Origin: Bacillota bacterium
GTDB lineage: Bacteria; Bacillota; Clostridia; Oscillospirales; Acutalibacteraceae
Length of the DNA: 64,000 nt
Direction: 5' to 3'
NCBI GenBank assembly: GCA_023412715.1
Contig: JAEZCC010000013.1
Location: forward strand, 1-64,000
Shown here: one piece after another, positions 26,384 through 34,725 of the stretch
Layout: each line of letters begins with the position of its first letter
Position numbering within the stretch: the stretch's first letter is position 1
Translations under genes and position numbers: made by a program
The notes under the pieces: model-generated
What the model saw: the letters and a program-made list of their open reading frames with translations, nothing else
Told to the model about the DNA's origin: nothing
The model's database searches: none

Positions 26384-27709
26384 TCAGAGTATTTTCATGA
26401 TTTCGCTGCTGTTGATGACCTCGGTGATCCGCACCCCGTAGTTGTCGTCCACAACGACCACATTTCCCTTGGCTATGGCTGTCCCGTTGACATAGACGTC
26501 CACCTGAGAGCCGGCCTGGCGGTTCAGCTCCACAATGGTGCCGGCGGAAAAATCCAAAATCTCTTTGATCTTCTTGGAAGTGCGGCCGATTTCGACGGTG
26601 ATCTGCAACGGAACGGACATAATCATGCCAAGATTGGTGGATTCGCCCTGGCTCAGCTTTACATCCTCGCTGTCGAAATTCGGGTAAACGGTGCTGGAGA
26701 CATAGCTCTTCGGAGGCTCCGCCTGAGGATAATACTGCGACGCGGCGGGCGTCTGCGCAAAGCCCTGGGCCGGGTACGGCGCAGGCTGGCCTGCCTGAGC
26801 GTACGGGGACGCGGGCTGCTGAGCGGGTGCAGCCGCAACCGGCGCGGCCACGGGAGGAACAGGGGCCTGCGGTGCGGAAGCGGTCGGAACAGCGGGGGAA
26901 GCAGCCGGCGCCGAAGCCTGCGGCGCGGGGACAGCGGAAGCGGCGGGAGCCGTCTGCGTCGGAGCGGGAGCCGCCTGCGCGGCGGGTGCGGCAGGTGCGG
27001 CCTGCGTCGGAGCGGGGGCCGCCTGCGCGGCGGGTACGGCAGGAGCCGTCTGCGCCGGAACGGGGGCCGCCTGCGCGGCGGGTGTCTCCGGACTCTGCGC
27101 CTCCAGGCCGAAGTTGGAAACCAGCTCTTTCGCCATATTGAGGCGCATGATGTTGATGAAAGTGCTGTTGACCAGGTCGCCGATCATCAGGTTGAAGTAA
27201 ATCGCGACGACGTCTTCATCCTCTTTGAGGTACTGCGCTTTGAACTGGTCGGAGCTTTCGATGCTGAAAGAGGTCGGGGGCGAGATGTTGATCCTGCGGT
27301 TCAGGAACTGGGACAGCGCCGTAGCCGCGGCGCCCATCATCTGGTTCATGACCTCGCAGATCGCGCCGATGTTCATCTCGTCCATGACGAATTCGCGGTC
27401 TGAAAAATCCGTCTGCAGCAGCAGCCCAACAATCTTTTTCACATCGGACTGCTTGAGGACCAGGATGTTGTTCCCGTCAAGGCCGGCGACATACTTGATA
27501 TCCACGCCGATGGCCGGCTCGAAAGTTTTAATGTCGAAATCGTTGGTTTTAATAACCTCAACCCGCGGCGTTGTAATGTTGACCTGCTGGCCCAGCAGCT
27601 GCGACACGGAGGTTGCGGAGGACCCCATGCTGATGTTGAGGATTTCACCGATCGCATCAATCTCCATACTGGACAGCGTTTTCACTTCGTTTGATGCCAA
27701 CGCAATCAC
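26384..27709 (-). CDS. fliY: FliY motor switch phosphatase with FliN domain
   Basis: Switch-complex protein that both builds the C-ring and dephosphorylates CheY-P. Two CheC-like phosphatase motifs are intact (ExxN in IGEILNISMGSSATS near residue 21 and in ICEVMNQMMGAAATA near residue 116). A low-complexity Ala/Pro/Gln linker of over 100 residues (about 205-330) leads to a C-terminal FliN/SpoA domain (GTIVELNRQAGSQVDVYVNG). At 441 residues it is longer than Bacillus FliY because of the linker. The start is uncertain: GTG 27709, or TTG 27700 which has AAGGTGA at better spacing. Confidence 0.94.
   Translation of the reverse strand: MIALASNEVKTLSSMEIDAIGEILNISMGSSATSVSQLLGQQVNITTPRVEVIKTNDFDIKTFEPAIGVDIKYVAGLDGNNILVLKQSDVKKIVGLLLQTDFSDREFVMDEMNIGAICEVMNQMMGAAATALSQFLNRRINISPPTSFSIESSDQFKAQYLKEDEDVVAIYFNLMIGDLVNSTFINIMRLNMAKELVSNFGLEAQSPETPAAQAAPVPAQTAPAVPAAQAAPAPTQAAPAAPAAQAAPAPTQTAPAASAVPAPQASAPAASPAVPTASAPQAPVPPVAAPVAAAPAQQPASPYAQAGQPAPYPAQGFAQTPAASQYYPQAEPPKSYVSSTVYPNFDSEDVKLSQGESTNLGMIMSVPLQITVEIGRTSKKIKEILDFSAGTIVELNRQAGSQVDVYVNGTAIAKGNVVVVDDNYGVRITEVINSSEIMKIL
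26905..27090 (-). repeat. Ala/Pro tandem repeat inside fliY
   Basis: Imperfect GC-rich tandem units of about 54 bases encode AQAAPAPTQAAPAAPA-like blocks in the linker between the phosphatase and FliN domains. At least three units are visible. Repeat number could vary between strains by slippage. Confidence 0.75.
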
Positions 27710-27729
27710 CTTATTTCAAATAATTTAAG

Positions 27730-28725
27730 TTACAGCACTTTCTCTATTTTTACAGCGTAGTGTTTTCTCTTGATTCCCATCGTGCCGGTAAACCACGCCA
27801 GCTTTTCAACTCTCACGACTACGGAGCCTTCCGCAACCTGCGTGTTCAGCAGGATGATGTCGTCTTTCTGCAGGTCGAGAAGATCGCGCAGCGTCACCTG
27901 AGTTTCCCCCAGAACCGCCGCGACGGTCAGGGGAGTGTCCTTCAGCTCCGCGAGGATGCTGTCCCTGCGGCGCTTTTCCACTTTGGGGTCGTCCCGTCTG
28001 GCGGCCTTCACGTACTTGGAATCGTAGCTCTTGAAAAGCTCTTCCAGCGAGCTCGCCGGCAGGCAAATGTTCATGTTGCCTTTCAGGGTGCCCAGCGTGA
28101 TTTCAATGATGACGATGGCCACCGATTCGTCCGCCGGTATGAACTGAACGGTCTGGGCGTTGGTTTCGATGGAATCCATGCTGAACGAGACATCCTGATA
28201 ATTGCTCCAGGCGTCTTTCATCAGCACGGAAATCTGCTTGAAGACGTAGTTCAGAAGCGAGAGCTCAATTTCCGTGTAATCGCGGTCGACCATGTAGCCG
28301 GAGCCGTCCCCGCCGAGCATTCTGTCAAGAACGCAGAAAGAAACAGGCCGCGACATTTCCATCATGATATGCTTGTCTTCCACATTGTACGACTGGCTGT
28401 GAAGCCCCATGACCGACATCAGCAGGGAATCGTTCAGCGCATTTTCAAACTCGCGGTATTCTTCCTCTTCCACCTGAAGGACCGTCGCCTGACAGGACAT
28501 CCGCAGCATGCCGGAAAGCTGAAGAGAAAAAAGCCTTGAAAACGTTTCGAAGATGTTCTGCAGAAAGCGTATCTGCTCGCGCGTAAACTTTTTTGGCGAC
28601 AGGAAATCGTAGTCTTTGATTTTCGGGCCGGAGTTCTGCTCTTCAATTTCTTTTGGGTCCATATTGCCGCTTTGCAGATTTCCCAGGAGTTCGTCAATTT
28701 GCTGCTGCGATAAAACTTCTGCCAT
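27730..28725 (-). CDS. fliM: FliM flagellar motor switch protein
   Basis: C-ring protein that binds CheY-P. The N-terminal CheY-binding peptide LSQQQIDELLGNLQ is at residues 5-18, followed by the middle domain with GGDGSG and a C-terminal SpoA domain (LRDLLDLQKDDIILLNTQV near residue 265). Length 331 is typical. It lies 20 bases upstream of fliY. fliL, which usually sits between flbD and fliM, is missing here. Confidence 0.97.
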   Translation of the reverse strand: MAEVLSQQQIDELLGNLQSGNMDPKEIEEQNSGPKIKDYDFLSPKKFTREQIRFLQNIFETFSRLFSLQLSGMLRMSCQATVLQVEEEEYREFENALNDSLLMSVMGLHSQSYNVEDKHIMMEMSRPVSFCVLDRMLGGDGSGYMVDRDYTEIELSLLNYVFKQISVLMKDAWSNYQDVSFSMDSIETNAQTVQFIPADESVAIVIIEITLGTLKGNMNICLPASSLEELFKSYDSKYVKAARRDDPKVEKRRRDSILAELKDTPLTVAAVLGETQVTLRDLLDLQKDDIILLNTQVAEGSVVVRVEKLAWFTGTMGIKRKHYAVKIEKVL

Positions 28726-28893
28726 TCCATACCCACCATTTCTCGCACAAAATCTGCCAAAGTAACTCTATAAGAAACCGCCCGGTCCCGTGCGGCGGGC
28801 CTGACGGGAATTGTCAAAAGGATTCCGGGGCGGGCCGGTGTTTCCGCCGTCTGCATACGGCGAAAGCCGCCGGCCCGGATGCCCGGATGGGAT

Positions 28894-29205
28894 TTACGCT
28901 CCCCCGCTCTTTTCGGCGCTGGTGCTGTGCTTTTTGGGCACCGGGCGTTTTGCCGCGGTTTTTGCGGGAAGCCCTCCCGCGGACTGCGAAGCGGTCTTCG
29001 CCCCTTCTTTCAGAAGGACCAGGTTCTTGAAGATCCGCCGCCGGTAGACGATCACCTTTTCAATGACCTCTTCCCGGGTCTCTTTGACCAGAAAATATTT
29101 GCCGCTTGTCAGAAGGACCTTCGTCTCCGGGATATTCTCGATTGTTTCGATCAGGTCGCTGTTGAGCGTGAACGGATGCCCGTTCAGCTGTGTCAGTTCA
29201 ATCAT
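28894..29205 (-). CDS. flbD: FlbD/SwrD-family small flagellar protein
   Basis: A 103-residue protein starting MIELTQLNG, the hallmark of the FlbD (SwrD) family found next to flgE in Gram-positive flagellar operons; SwrD raises motor torque in Bacillus subtilis. The FlbD domain covers residues 1-65 (NPETK-type core IPETKVLLTSGKYFLVKET). The remaining 35 residues form a Lys/Ala/Ser-rich tail not usual for the family. ATG 29205 was chosen because GGGAGG lies six bases upstream; another ATG at 29211 abuts the binding site. The 168 bases between this gene and fliM hold no recognisable gene. Confidence 0.88.
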   Translation of the reverse strand: MIELTQLNGHPFTLNSDLIETIENIPETKVLLTSGKYFLVKETREEVIEKVIVYRRRIFKNLVLLKEGAKTASQSAGGLPAKTAAKRPVPKKHSTSAEKSGGA

Positions 29206-29262
29206 GCCCATCCTCCCTTCTTCCGCCCTCCGCCCGTTTCAGACGGAGGGCGGGCCGCGTGA

Positions 29263-30231
29263 TTACTTCATGTTGACCAAAGTCTGCAGCATTTCGTCCG
29301 CAACGGAAATGATTTTCGTGTTCGCCTGGTAGCCTCTCTCGTAAACAATCATGTTGGAAAGCTGCGTCGCAAGGTCGACGTTCGAGGCCTCGAGCATACC
29401 CGTGTTGAGCGTTCCGGTCGCGCCCTCTCCCGCGGCGAAAACCGTCGCGCTGCCGGAGCCGGTGTTGCTCTTGTAGTAGGAGTTGCCCGCTTCGTCAAGG
29501 CCGCCGGGGTTGTTGAAATATCCGATGGCGATGCGGCCGATGGTGACGACGTCTTTGTTCGTGTTCACCGCCGTGATGGTGCCGTCGGAGGAGATCTTGA
29601 TGTCGCTCAGCGAGTTGTTGGCATCCCCCACATCGTAGGAAATGCGCTGCAGCGCGGCGATTTTTCCGTCGGCACCGATTTCGCCGGTACCGGTGGTACC
29701 GGTGTAGAGATACCCCGGGGTCGCGGTGCCTGTATAGGTGTCGGTCGGGATCGCGCCTGTCGCATTGCCGTTTGCATTCGGGGCGCTGTTGTTTGCGCCG
29801 AGGACATAGTTGCCATTGCCGTCTGTCAGGTAGCCGTCGATAAACTGCAGCTGCCCGACGCGCGTGTATTTGTAGCTGCTGGGAGCGCCCGTAGTGGTAT
29901 TGACGCCGTCCTGCACGACGAAATAGCCCTCGCCGCTGATGTAGCAGTCCATGGCGCGGCCCGTCGCGTCCTCGCTGCCCGCGGTGGTGTCAACAGTGAC
30001 GCCGGTCGCCGACGCGCCGAAACCGACCTGCATGGGGTTGTTGCCGGCCATGCTCGCGGTATAATTCCCGCCGGAGGCCGCCTTCATGGTCTGGTACATG
30101 GCGTCGCGGAACGAAGTGTCGCTGCTTTTGAACGCGTAGGTGTTGACGTTCGCAATGTTGTTGCCCACCACGTCCATGGCGGTCTGGTGTGCTTTCAGAC
30201 CGGCTATGGCGGATGTCATGGCTTTCATCAT
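29263..30231 (-). CDS. flgE: FlgE flagellar hook protein
   Basis: Hook subunit exported before the filament. Signatures: NNIANVNTYAFKSSDTSF near residue 25, GFGASATGVTVD, GEGYFVVQDG near residue 108, and C-terminal LSNMIVYERGYQANTKI. Length 322 makes it a short FlgE. AAGGACG precedes the start; two adjacent Met codons are possible. It is followed by flbD. Confidence 0.95.
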   Translation of the reverse strand: MMKAMTSAIAGLKAHQTAMDVVGNNIANVNTYAFKSSDTSFRDAMYQTMKAASGGNYTASMAGNNPMQVGFGASATGVTVDTTAGSEDATGRAMDCYISGEGYFVVQDGVNTTTGAPSSYKYTRVGQLQFIDGYLTDGNGNYVLGANNSAPNANGNATGAIPTDTYTGTATPGYLYTGTTGTGEIGADGKIAALQRISYDVGDANNSLSDIKISSDGTITAVNTNKDVVTIGRIAIGYFNNPGGLDEAGNSYYKSNTGSGSATVFAAGEGATGTLNTGMLEASNVDLATQLSNMIVYERGYQANTKIISVADEMLQTLVNMK

Positions 30232-30315
30232 AAGAAAATCGTCCTTTCCGTTTCCGGAACCGGCCGGGCTTCTCTGTCAGTCAAAGCCCGGAATGACCCC
30301 CTCTTTGAGGTCCGG

Positions 30316-30729
30316 TCAAAGAATCACGGCTCCGTCAATATTTGTGAATATGTTGTCTTTCATTTCTCCGCCGTTCATGGTGGTGACGACCGTCCTGCTC
30401 GGGACGTTGACGATGAATGCGGTGCCGCCGTCCAGAATCAGCGCCTCTTTCACGCCCTTGCTCCCGGCTTTTTCAACGGCGTCGTCCATTTTTGCCATCA
30501 GCTGGGGAGAAACCTCGATCTGCCTTACGTCCATTCTCTGGATTGCGTGCTTGGAAAAACTGATCTGCGCGTTGCTCGCTTCGATGGACTGCCGGAGCAT
30601 CTGCGCAAACGTGCCTTTTTCTCCGCCTTCGCCGGTTTTCTGCGCCGCTCGGCCGGTGTCTGCAAGCCGGGCCGCATAGGCCGGGTCAATCAATGCGGAA
30701 TAATTTTTTTTGAACTGGATATCTTCCAT
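30316..30729 (-). CDS. Flagellar operon protein of the TIGR02530 family
   Basis: A 137-residue protein between flgD and flgE, the fixed position of the TIGR02530 family in Firmicutes. The family core FSKHAIQRMDVRQIEVS (near residue 57), the helix QLMAKMDDAVEKAGSKGVKEALIL and the beta strands FIVNVPSRTVVT followed by the aspartate-rich C-terminal strand FTNIDGAVIL are all present. Molecular role is unknown; a role in hook assembly is assumed from location. ATG 30729 follows GGTGATTCT. Confidence 0.85.
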   Translation of the reverse strand: MEDIQFKKNYSALIDPAYAARLADTGRAAQKTGEGGEKGTFAQMLRQSIEASNAQISFSKHAIQRMDVRQIEVSPQLMAKMDDAVEKAGSKGVKEALILDGGTAFIVNVPSRTVVTTMNGGEMKDNIFTNIDGAVIL

Positions 30730-30773
30730 AGAATCACCATCCAACGGCTATAGGCCCCATGCCCATTCGCCGG

Positions 30774-31427
30774 CTATGTTTCCGAAGTCCGAAACTCAAC
30801 GTTTGTGACATCGGCGGGATTGTATTTGTTTCCGTTGATCGTGATCATGCAGCTTCCGTCTGTGCCGTACACCGCGCTTTCAACAACGCCCGTCACAGCC
30901 GGACTCTCCGTATCGCCTGTGTTTACTGTAACGGTATAGCCGATTAGCGAAGAAGCGTATTCGCGAAGCGCAAGCATCGTTTCCGAATTGTCTGTCGCGG
31001 TCTGCGTCACGTCTGACACATCATACGCATTGCCGCCGATTACAACCTTGCTGCTTCCGTCCGTCCCATAGACCGCGCCCTGCACGATTCCCGTTACAGT
31101 CGGATTGCTGTCCACGCCGGTATTGGCGGTGACGATTTTACCGACCAAAGAGGCCGCGTACTGTCTGTTGAAATTCTGCGTCAGCGTCGTCATGGCCTGG
31201 ATGGCCGAAAACTGGGCCAGCTCCGTAATATACTGGGTGTTGTCCACGTTGCTGTCGAGGCTCTGGCTCTGAAACTGGGCCGCCATCAGCTTTAAAAAGT
31301 CCGACATGTCAAGCGCCGAGCTGGAGGATTTCTTGGAAGACGACGTCGTCGAGGAATCGGGAGACGCCGCAGAGGCCGCATATGCCTGGTTCAGGCTGCC
31401 GTACCCTGTGATGTTAAGGGAATCCAA
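30774..31427 (-). CDS. flgD: FlgD hook cap/scaffold protein with duplicated C-terminal module
   Basis: Scaffold needed to assemble FlgE. The conserved N-terminal part (MSDFLKLMAAQFQSQSLDSNVD near residue 41, and ELAQFSAIQAM) identifies FlgD. The C-terminal part is two copies of one about 51-residue module (residues 90-140 and 157-207), each containing NTG, VTG and AVYGTDGS, instead of the usual FLN-like and Tudor-like domains. Start is TTG 31427 with GGGAGGTG eight bases upstream. The binding site sits within seven bases of the fliK stop. Confidence 0.92.
   Translation of the reverse strand: MDSLNITGYGSLNQAYAASAASPDSSTTSSSKKSSSSALDMSDFLKLMAAQFQSQSLDSNVDNTQYITELAQFSAIQAMTTLTQNFNRQYAASLVGKIVTANTGVDSNPTVTGIVQGAVYGTDGSSKVVIGGNAYDVSDVTQTATDNSETMLALREYASSLIGYTVTVNTGDTESPAVTGVVESAVYGTDGSCMITINGNKYNPADVTNVEFRTSET
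30807..31160 (-). repeat. Internal duplication in flgD
   Basis: Two copies of an approximately 153-base coding module (31008-31160 and 30807-30959) separated by 48 bases. Both encode YAxSL(V/I)G...NTG...VTG(I/V)V...AVYGTDGS...V at similar spacing. DNA identity is only partial, so the duplication is old. Confidence 0.75.
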
Positions 31428-31434
31428 TTTTGTT

Positions 31435-32892
31435 TCACCTCCCGACGGCGGTGCGCTGCGCGCCCGCTGTTCTTTGCATGATGCTGAGAAAATCTTCCGT
31501 GCTGACCGCGCCGATATCGCTCAGGGAATAACTGTCTTCGCTGTTTTTCTTCTGTCTGCCGCTTTCCTGCTGCTGGCGTCCGTCCTGCCCGCCGTAGCCG
31601 TCGTTCGGCGCGTACCATTGCTGCTGCGCGGCTGCCGGATCGGGTCTTACGACCTGCACGGACTGCCCCGTTGCGTTCTGCAGCATGGAGCGGATGTCGC
31701 CCGAGCTGGAAGCAATCAGGTCCCGCGTCTTTGCGTTGTCGGCCGCGAGCTGAACGGTCAGAAGACCGTTTTTCGAAGTCAGCTCCACGGAGACTTTGCC
31801 GAGCGATTCGGGGTAAAGGTCGACCTTCAGCTGTTTGACGCCGGTTTTCAGACCTGCGGAAACGGCGTTCGCGATCTGCCCCGCGGGGGAAGCCCGCATC
31901 TGTCCCGTTTTATCGGAGACATCGGACACTTTGACGACAACCTTGCCGTCGGAATAAAGAGCTGCAATCGACGGAGCTGCCGTTCCCTGCCGGCCCGGCG
32001 CGGAAGCACTGTCTTTGCCGCCGGAGCTTCCTGTGCTGTCGGAAAAGCTTTGTTCTGTAGCCCCTGGCTCAGTCGCCTGCACGCCTGCCGTGTCTGTGGT
32101 GCCGGCTGATGAGAGCACGACGATTTTGTCGGACGTGCCCGGCTGTGCGGCCGGCGGAGAAACCTGCGTCCCCTCCAGGGCTGTGATCCCGGATTGCTGC
32201 CCCTGCGCCGTCCGGAAGGTCTGCCCGCTCTGCGTCTCCCCCTGCGGGGAAATGCCGGGCGAAACCGCCCCGCCGTCCGCCGGTGATTCGGAGACGGAAA
32301 CCGGAGTCTGCCGGGCCGTCTGGGGAAGCGTCTGCGCCGTAGCCGAAGAAGCCTGCGCGCTTTGCCGCCCGTCAATCCGGGCCGGCACTTCCGCCGATCC
32401 TGCCGGGCTTTGCTGCTGCGCGGGTACCGTCTGCCGGAAAAGCGCTGCGCCCTGCATGGCTGCCGGGTTTGTGGATTCGGGCTGCGCGGCTATGGACGGG
32501 AGAGCTGCGGATTGGACGGGTGCGGACTGTGCCGGCGCCGTCTGATTCTGCGCCGTTCCCGCTGCCAGCAGGGCTGCACCCGGATTCGCCTGCGAAGACT
32601 GTACCGCAAGCAGCGCCGCCAGCGCCGAAGCGTCGTATGGGAGCGCGGCCGGGTTGATACCGGCGGCATCCCCGTCGGTCCTGGGAAGATCGTCCTCCGT
32701 TTTGCCGCCGCCCGATGGATGACCGGGTTCCGCGGCCTTGCCCTGCGGCTGAGTCTGCCGGGAAGCGGTCCTCATCAGCGAAAGAAATGCTGCGTCCGCT
32801 GCCGAAGGCTGTGATTTGGAAGCGCCCGAAGAGCCGGATGCCGCCTGCGCCTGGTCTGTGGAAAGAGCAACGTTCTGTATTGTCATTGGCAT
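31435..32892 (-). CDS. fliK: FliK hook-length control protein
   Basis: Secreted ruler that sets hook length and triggers the FlhB switch. Residues 1-330 are Ala/Gln/Pro/Ser-rich and disordered, as usual. The C-terminal Flg_hook domain is clear: LKVDLYPESLGKVSVELTSK, LLTVQLAADNAKTRDLIASS and LQNATGQSVQVV (residues 355-420). GGAGGTG precedes the ATG. It sits in the standard fliJ-fliK-flgD order. A second FliK-like protein is at 6319-7776. Confidence 0.93.
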   Translation of the reverse strand: MPMTIQNVALSTDQAQAASGSSGASKSQPSAADAAFLSLMRTASRQTQPQGKAAEPGHPSGGGKTEDDLPRTDGDAAGINPAALPYDASALAALLAVQSSQANPGAALLAAGTAQNQTAPAQSAPVQSAALPSIAAQPESTNPAAMQGAALFRQTVPAQQQSPAGSAEVPARIDGRQSAQASSATAQTLPQTARQTPVSVSESPADGGAVSPGISPQGETQSGQTFRTAQGQQSGITALEGTQVSPPAAQPGTSDKIVVLSSAGTTDTAGVQATEPGATEQSFSDSTGSSGGKDSASAPGRQGTAAPSIAALYSDGKVVVKVSDVSDKTGQMRASPAGQIANAVSAGLKTGVKQLKVDLYPESLGKVSVELTSKNGLLTVQLAADNAKTRDLIASSSGDIRSMLQNATGQSVQVVRPDPAAAQQQWYAPNDGYGGQDGRQQQESGRQKKNSEDSYSLSDIGAVSTEDFLSIMQRTAGAQRTAVGR

Positions 32893-32963
32893 TTTTTCAC
32901 CTCCTTTGCCGGTAGATTCTATCTGAAAGCAAATTGCTTAGATAGCGAAATCAGGGTGCGGTC

Positions 32964-33395
32964 TCAGACCGCCCGGCCCACAAATTCCTCGATGAACTGC
33001 TCCTGCTCTTTGCGGTCCTTTGCGAGGTATTCCTGAAACTGCTTGTCCCGGACTCTCTCGAGACCGGAAATGTCGCTGTTCATCTCGACGATTTCCCGCT
33101 GCTTGGCCTCGACGGCCAGAACCGCCTTTTGCAGCTGATCCTGCAGCAGCCGGGCCTGACGGTTCAGCTCGCCGAAATATTTTTTATACACCGCGATGCC
33201 CTGGGGGTTCATGCCGTCTTTCATCTTTTCGGTAAGCATGCGGTTGTATCGGTGGAATTCGCCGTTTGCGTTTTCAATGGACTGCTCGATTTCACGCTGC
33301 CGGTAGCGGAGCTGTTCCAGCTCGTTTTTCAGCAGATCGAGCGTCTCCTGTTTAAAACGAAGAACTTTTTCGAGAGTAAAGGCAAACTGCTTCAT
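32964..33395 (-). CDS. fliJ: FliJ flagellar export chaperone/stalk
   Basis: A 143-residue antiparallel coiled-coil protein that couples the FliI ATPase to FlhA. It begins MKQFAFTLEKVLRFKQ, the typical FliJ N-terminus, and is charged and helical throughout. GGGAGATCTG precedes the ATG. It starts four bases after the fliI stop. Confidence 0.92.
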   Translation of the reverse strand: MKQFAFTLEKVLRFKQETLDLLKNELEQLRYRQREIEQSIENANGEFHRYNRMLTEKMKDGMNPQGIAVYKKYFGELNRQARLLQDQLQKAVLAVEAKQREIVEMNSDISGLERVRDKQFQEYLAKDRKEQEQFIEEFVGRAV

Positions 33396-33399
33396 GCGT

Positions 33400-34701
33400 T
33401 CAGATCTCCCTCATCAGGCTGTCGGTTTCTTCGTCGGAAAACTTTTCGTCGACCTTCTGCTCGAGAAAAGCGTTGATCTTGTCGATCTTGCTGACCGCCT
33501 CGTCAAGCCGGCGGTTCATGCCCGGCTTGTAGGCGCCTATGGAAATGAGGTCGTAGTTCTGGTAATAGGTGGCGAGCAGGTTGCGTATCTTCGCGGCGAG
33601 CGTCTTGCGCTCGGGTGAGGCGATGTCCGTCATAAGCCTCGAAATGCTTGCGTTGACGTCGATCGCGGGGTAATGGTTCTGGTTCGCGAGCGACCGAGAA
33701 AGCACGATGTGCCCGTCCAGAATACCGCGGACCGTGTCGGCAATCGGCTCGTTGGTGTCGTCCCCCTCGACCAGCACGGTGTAGATGCCGGTGATGGAGC
33801 CCGTCTTGAAATTGCCGCACCGTTCCAGCAGCTTCGGCAGCTCGGCATAGATGGAGGGCGTGTACCCGCGCGCGATGGGCGGCTCCCCGACCGAAAGGCC
33901 GATTTCCCTCTCGGCCATCGCGAAACGCGTGAGGGAATCCATCATCAGCAGGACGTCGCGGCCCTGGTCGCGGAAATACTCCGCGATTGCGGTAGCCACG
34001 GCGGGGCATTTCGCCCGGAACATGGCGGGCTGGTCGGAAGTCGCCACAACGAGCACCGAGCGGGCAAGCCCTTCTTCCCCGAGATCCTTTTCAATAAATT
34101 CCTTGACCTCGCGTCCGCGCTCGCCGACCAGCGCGATGACGTTGACGTCGGATTTGACGTTCTTCGCAATCATGCCCATCAGGGTGCTTTTGCCGACGCC
34201 GCTGCCGGAGAAGATGCCCATCCTCTGCCCCTTGCCGATGGTCAGCAGGCCGTCGATCGCCTTGATGCCGTAGCTGAGCGGCTGGCTGATGCGCGGGCGC
34301 TCCAGCGGGTTGGTGTAGGAAGCGTCGATGCCGTAGAACTGCTTCGGGTGGAACGGCTCCTTGCCGTCCATCGCGTTCCCCATGGCGTCGACCGTGCGCC
34401 CCACCAGAAAGTCGCCGACCGGCACCCGCAGCTTGTGGCCGGTGTTCTCCACAATGCTGCCGAGACCCACGCCCCTGACGTCGCCGTAAGCCATCAGCAG
34501 GGTGTTGCCGTTCCGGAAGCCGACCACCTCGGCGGTCACGCCGCTGTCGCCTTCTTTTCTGCCGATGGCGCAGACGTCGCCGACCTTCGCCTCGACGCCC
34601 GTCGCCTCTATCATCATGCCGGCGATGTTCTTCACTTTTCCCTTATAGCTCAAAGGGTCGACCCTTGAAACAATCTCGCAGGCGGTCTGCAAACTGAACA
34701 T
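33400..34701 (-). CDS. fliI: FliI flagellar export ATPase
   Basis: Hexameric F1-type ATPase of the export apparatus. Walker A is FSGSGVGKSTLMG near residue 164; Walker B is DVLLMMDSLTRFAMA near residue 245; the DCCD-like VVGEREV motif appears as LVGERGREVKEFIE. I chose ATG 34701, five bases after AGGG, over an in-frame GTG at 34713. At 433 residues it has normal length. It lies 24 bases after fliH. Confidence 0.97.
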   Translation of the reverse strand: MFSLQTACEIVSRVDPLSYKGKVKNIAGMMIEATGVEAKVGDVCAIGRKEGDSGVTAEVVGFRNGNTLLMAYGDVRGVGLGSIVENTGHKLRVPVGDFLVGRTVDAMGNAMDGKEPFHPKQFYGIDASYTNPLERPRISQPLSYGIKAIDGLLTIGKGQRMGIFSGSGVGKSTLMGMIAKNVKSDVNVIALVGERGREVKEFIEKDLGEEGLARSVLVVATSDQPAMFRAKCPAVATAIAEYFRDQGRDVLLMMDSLTRFAMAEREIGLSVGEPPIARGYTPSIYAELPKLLERCGNFKTGSITGIYTVLVEGDDTNEPIADTVRGILDGHIVLSRSLANQNHYPAIDVNASISRLMTDIASPERKTLAAKIRNLLATYYQNYDLISIGAYKPGMNRRLDEAVSKIDKINAFLEQKVDEKFSDEETDSLMREI

Positions 34702-34725
34702 GCTTTCCCTCACTCCACGGCAGTG

